Shown: positions 63,680 to 64,000 of the stretch, piece after piece | Position numbering within the stretch: the stretch's first letter is position 1 | Layout of the letters: every line of letters starts with the position of its first letter | Source of the DNA: Anaeromicrobium sp. | GTDB taxonomy: Bacteria; Bacillota; Clostridia; Peptostreptococcales; Thermotaleaceae | Direction: 5' to 3' | Assembly: GCF_025210435.1 (NCBI RefSeq) | Contig: NZ_JAOART010000045.1 | Span: 1-64,000, forward strand | DNA: 64,000 bases | Program-made: the position numbers and the translations under genes | The notes under the pieces: generated by a model | What the model saw: only the letters and a program-made list of their open reading frames with translations | What the model was told of the DNA's origin: nothing | Database searches by the model: none

Positions 63680-64000
63680 ATGAGTAAAATTAAATTAGGT
63701 GTAATATTTGGGGGAGAGTCTGGAGAGCATGAGGTATCCTTAATGTCAGCCACTTCAGTTATAAATGCTATAGATAAAGAAAAGTATGAAGTAATTTCTA
63801 TTGGAATAACTAAAAAGGGAAAATGGATGATATATGATGGTCCTGTGGACAAAATAGAAACGGGAGAATGGGAAAATATAGCTATAGATAGGATAAAATC
63901 AGATGGGGAGAAATATGCTTTTAGCATAATTCCAGTGGGAGGAAATAATACTAAAAAATTAAAAGACCTAGTAGATGTGATTTTTCCAGTACTACATGGA
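63680..64000 (+). CDS. ddl: D-alanine--D-alanine ligase, 5' part
   Basis: 107 codons until the window end. KLGVIFGGESGEHEVSLMSA is the N-terminal Ddl signature, followed by SIGITKKGKW and VDVIFPVLHG. It joins two D-alanines for cell-wall precursor. ATG at 63680 after GGGAGG. The ATP-grasp part lies outside the window. Confidence 0.93.
   Translation, partial: MSKIKLGVIFGGESGEHEVSLMSATSVINAIDKEKYEVISIGITKKGKWMIYDGPVDKIETGEWENIAIDRIKSDGEKYAFSIIPVGGNNTKKLKDLVDVIFPVLHG

Overview
This window looks like a chromosomal segment of a low-GC, endospore-forming member of the Clostridia (Bacillota). The evidence is the AT-rich DNA, strong AGGAGG-type ribosome sites, and the sporulation and germination genes spoIIR, sleB and ypeB. 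It also has the usual Bacillota cluster whiA-yvcK-rapZ with HPr, and pfkA-pyk close to dnaE. No tRNA, rRNA or CRISPR array was found. Genus and species cannot be read from the sequence alone.

Layout. 0.3-11.3 kb is a chemosensory locus on the minus strand. A TetR regulator, a PAS kinase and a CheY-like regulator come first, then cheY-cheA-cheW-MCP-cheR-cheB followed by a second PAS kinase and CheY-like regulator. TetR-type palindromes (GTTAGT-N4-ACTAAC) sit on both the tetR promoter and the che promoter. 11.3-18.3 kb is a graveyard of broken genes: fic, an IS3-type transposase piece, a second rlmD piece, NERD and DUF6933-like pieces, and a duplicated Rpn-family nuclease. Intact CorC-like, HD-domain and TrmB genes lie among them. 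18.3-20.4 kb has a secreted cohesin/dockerin-like protein and a VOC protein. 20.5-24.8 kb looks like a small mobile element with a large serine recombinase, a minimal tyrosine recombinase, a resolvase-like protein lacking its catalytic residues, two unknown proteins and iteron-like repeats. 25.7-34.2 kb has rlmD, a response regulator and histidine kinase merged by deletion, a GerMN protein, a MacB-type efflux system, fxsA and a thioesterase. 34.3-42.2 kb has pyk, pfkA, dnaE and an HD-GYP phosphodiesterase. 42.8-52.0 kb is a sugar-utilisation locus: YesN/YesM-like two-component system, ABC transporter, GH127 beta-L-arabinofuranosidase and a DUF624 protein. 52.3-59.7 kb has ptsH, whiA, DUF1540, Nudix, yvcK, rapZ, a PHP phosphatase, murB and an orphan solute-binding protein. 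60.2-64.0 kb is on the plus strand: spoIIR, sleB-ypeB and the start of ddl.

The most unusual feature is a family of about 239-bp intergenic repeats with six full copies (18037, 28644, 42511, 59827, 60919, 63322) and at least four short or truncated copies. Each full copy has TATAGATTT ends in inverted orientation, a 17-22-bp inner inverted repeat and a conserved core with its own GTCAC/GTGAC pairing. Divergent copies change both arms of the stem together, so the fold appears to be under selection. They could be a non-autonomous mobile element, a structured RNA, or both. I do not recognise the family.

Shared logic. The che locus has no flagellar genes nearby, and its two extra kinases share a CGx4Cx2C cysteine cluster, which suggests redox or metal input. 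The sugar locus is self-contained, from sensing through uptake to hydrolysis. Sporulation and wall genes cluster at the right end, where three of the six full repeats lie.
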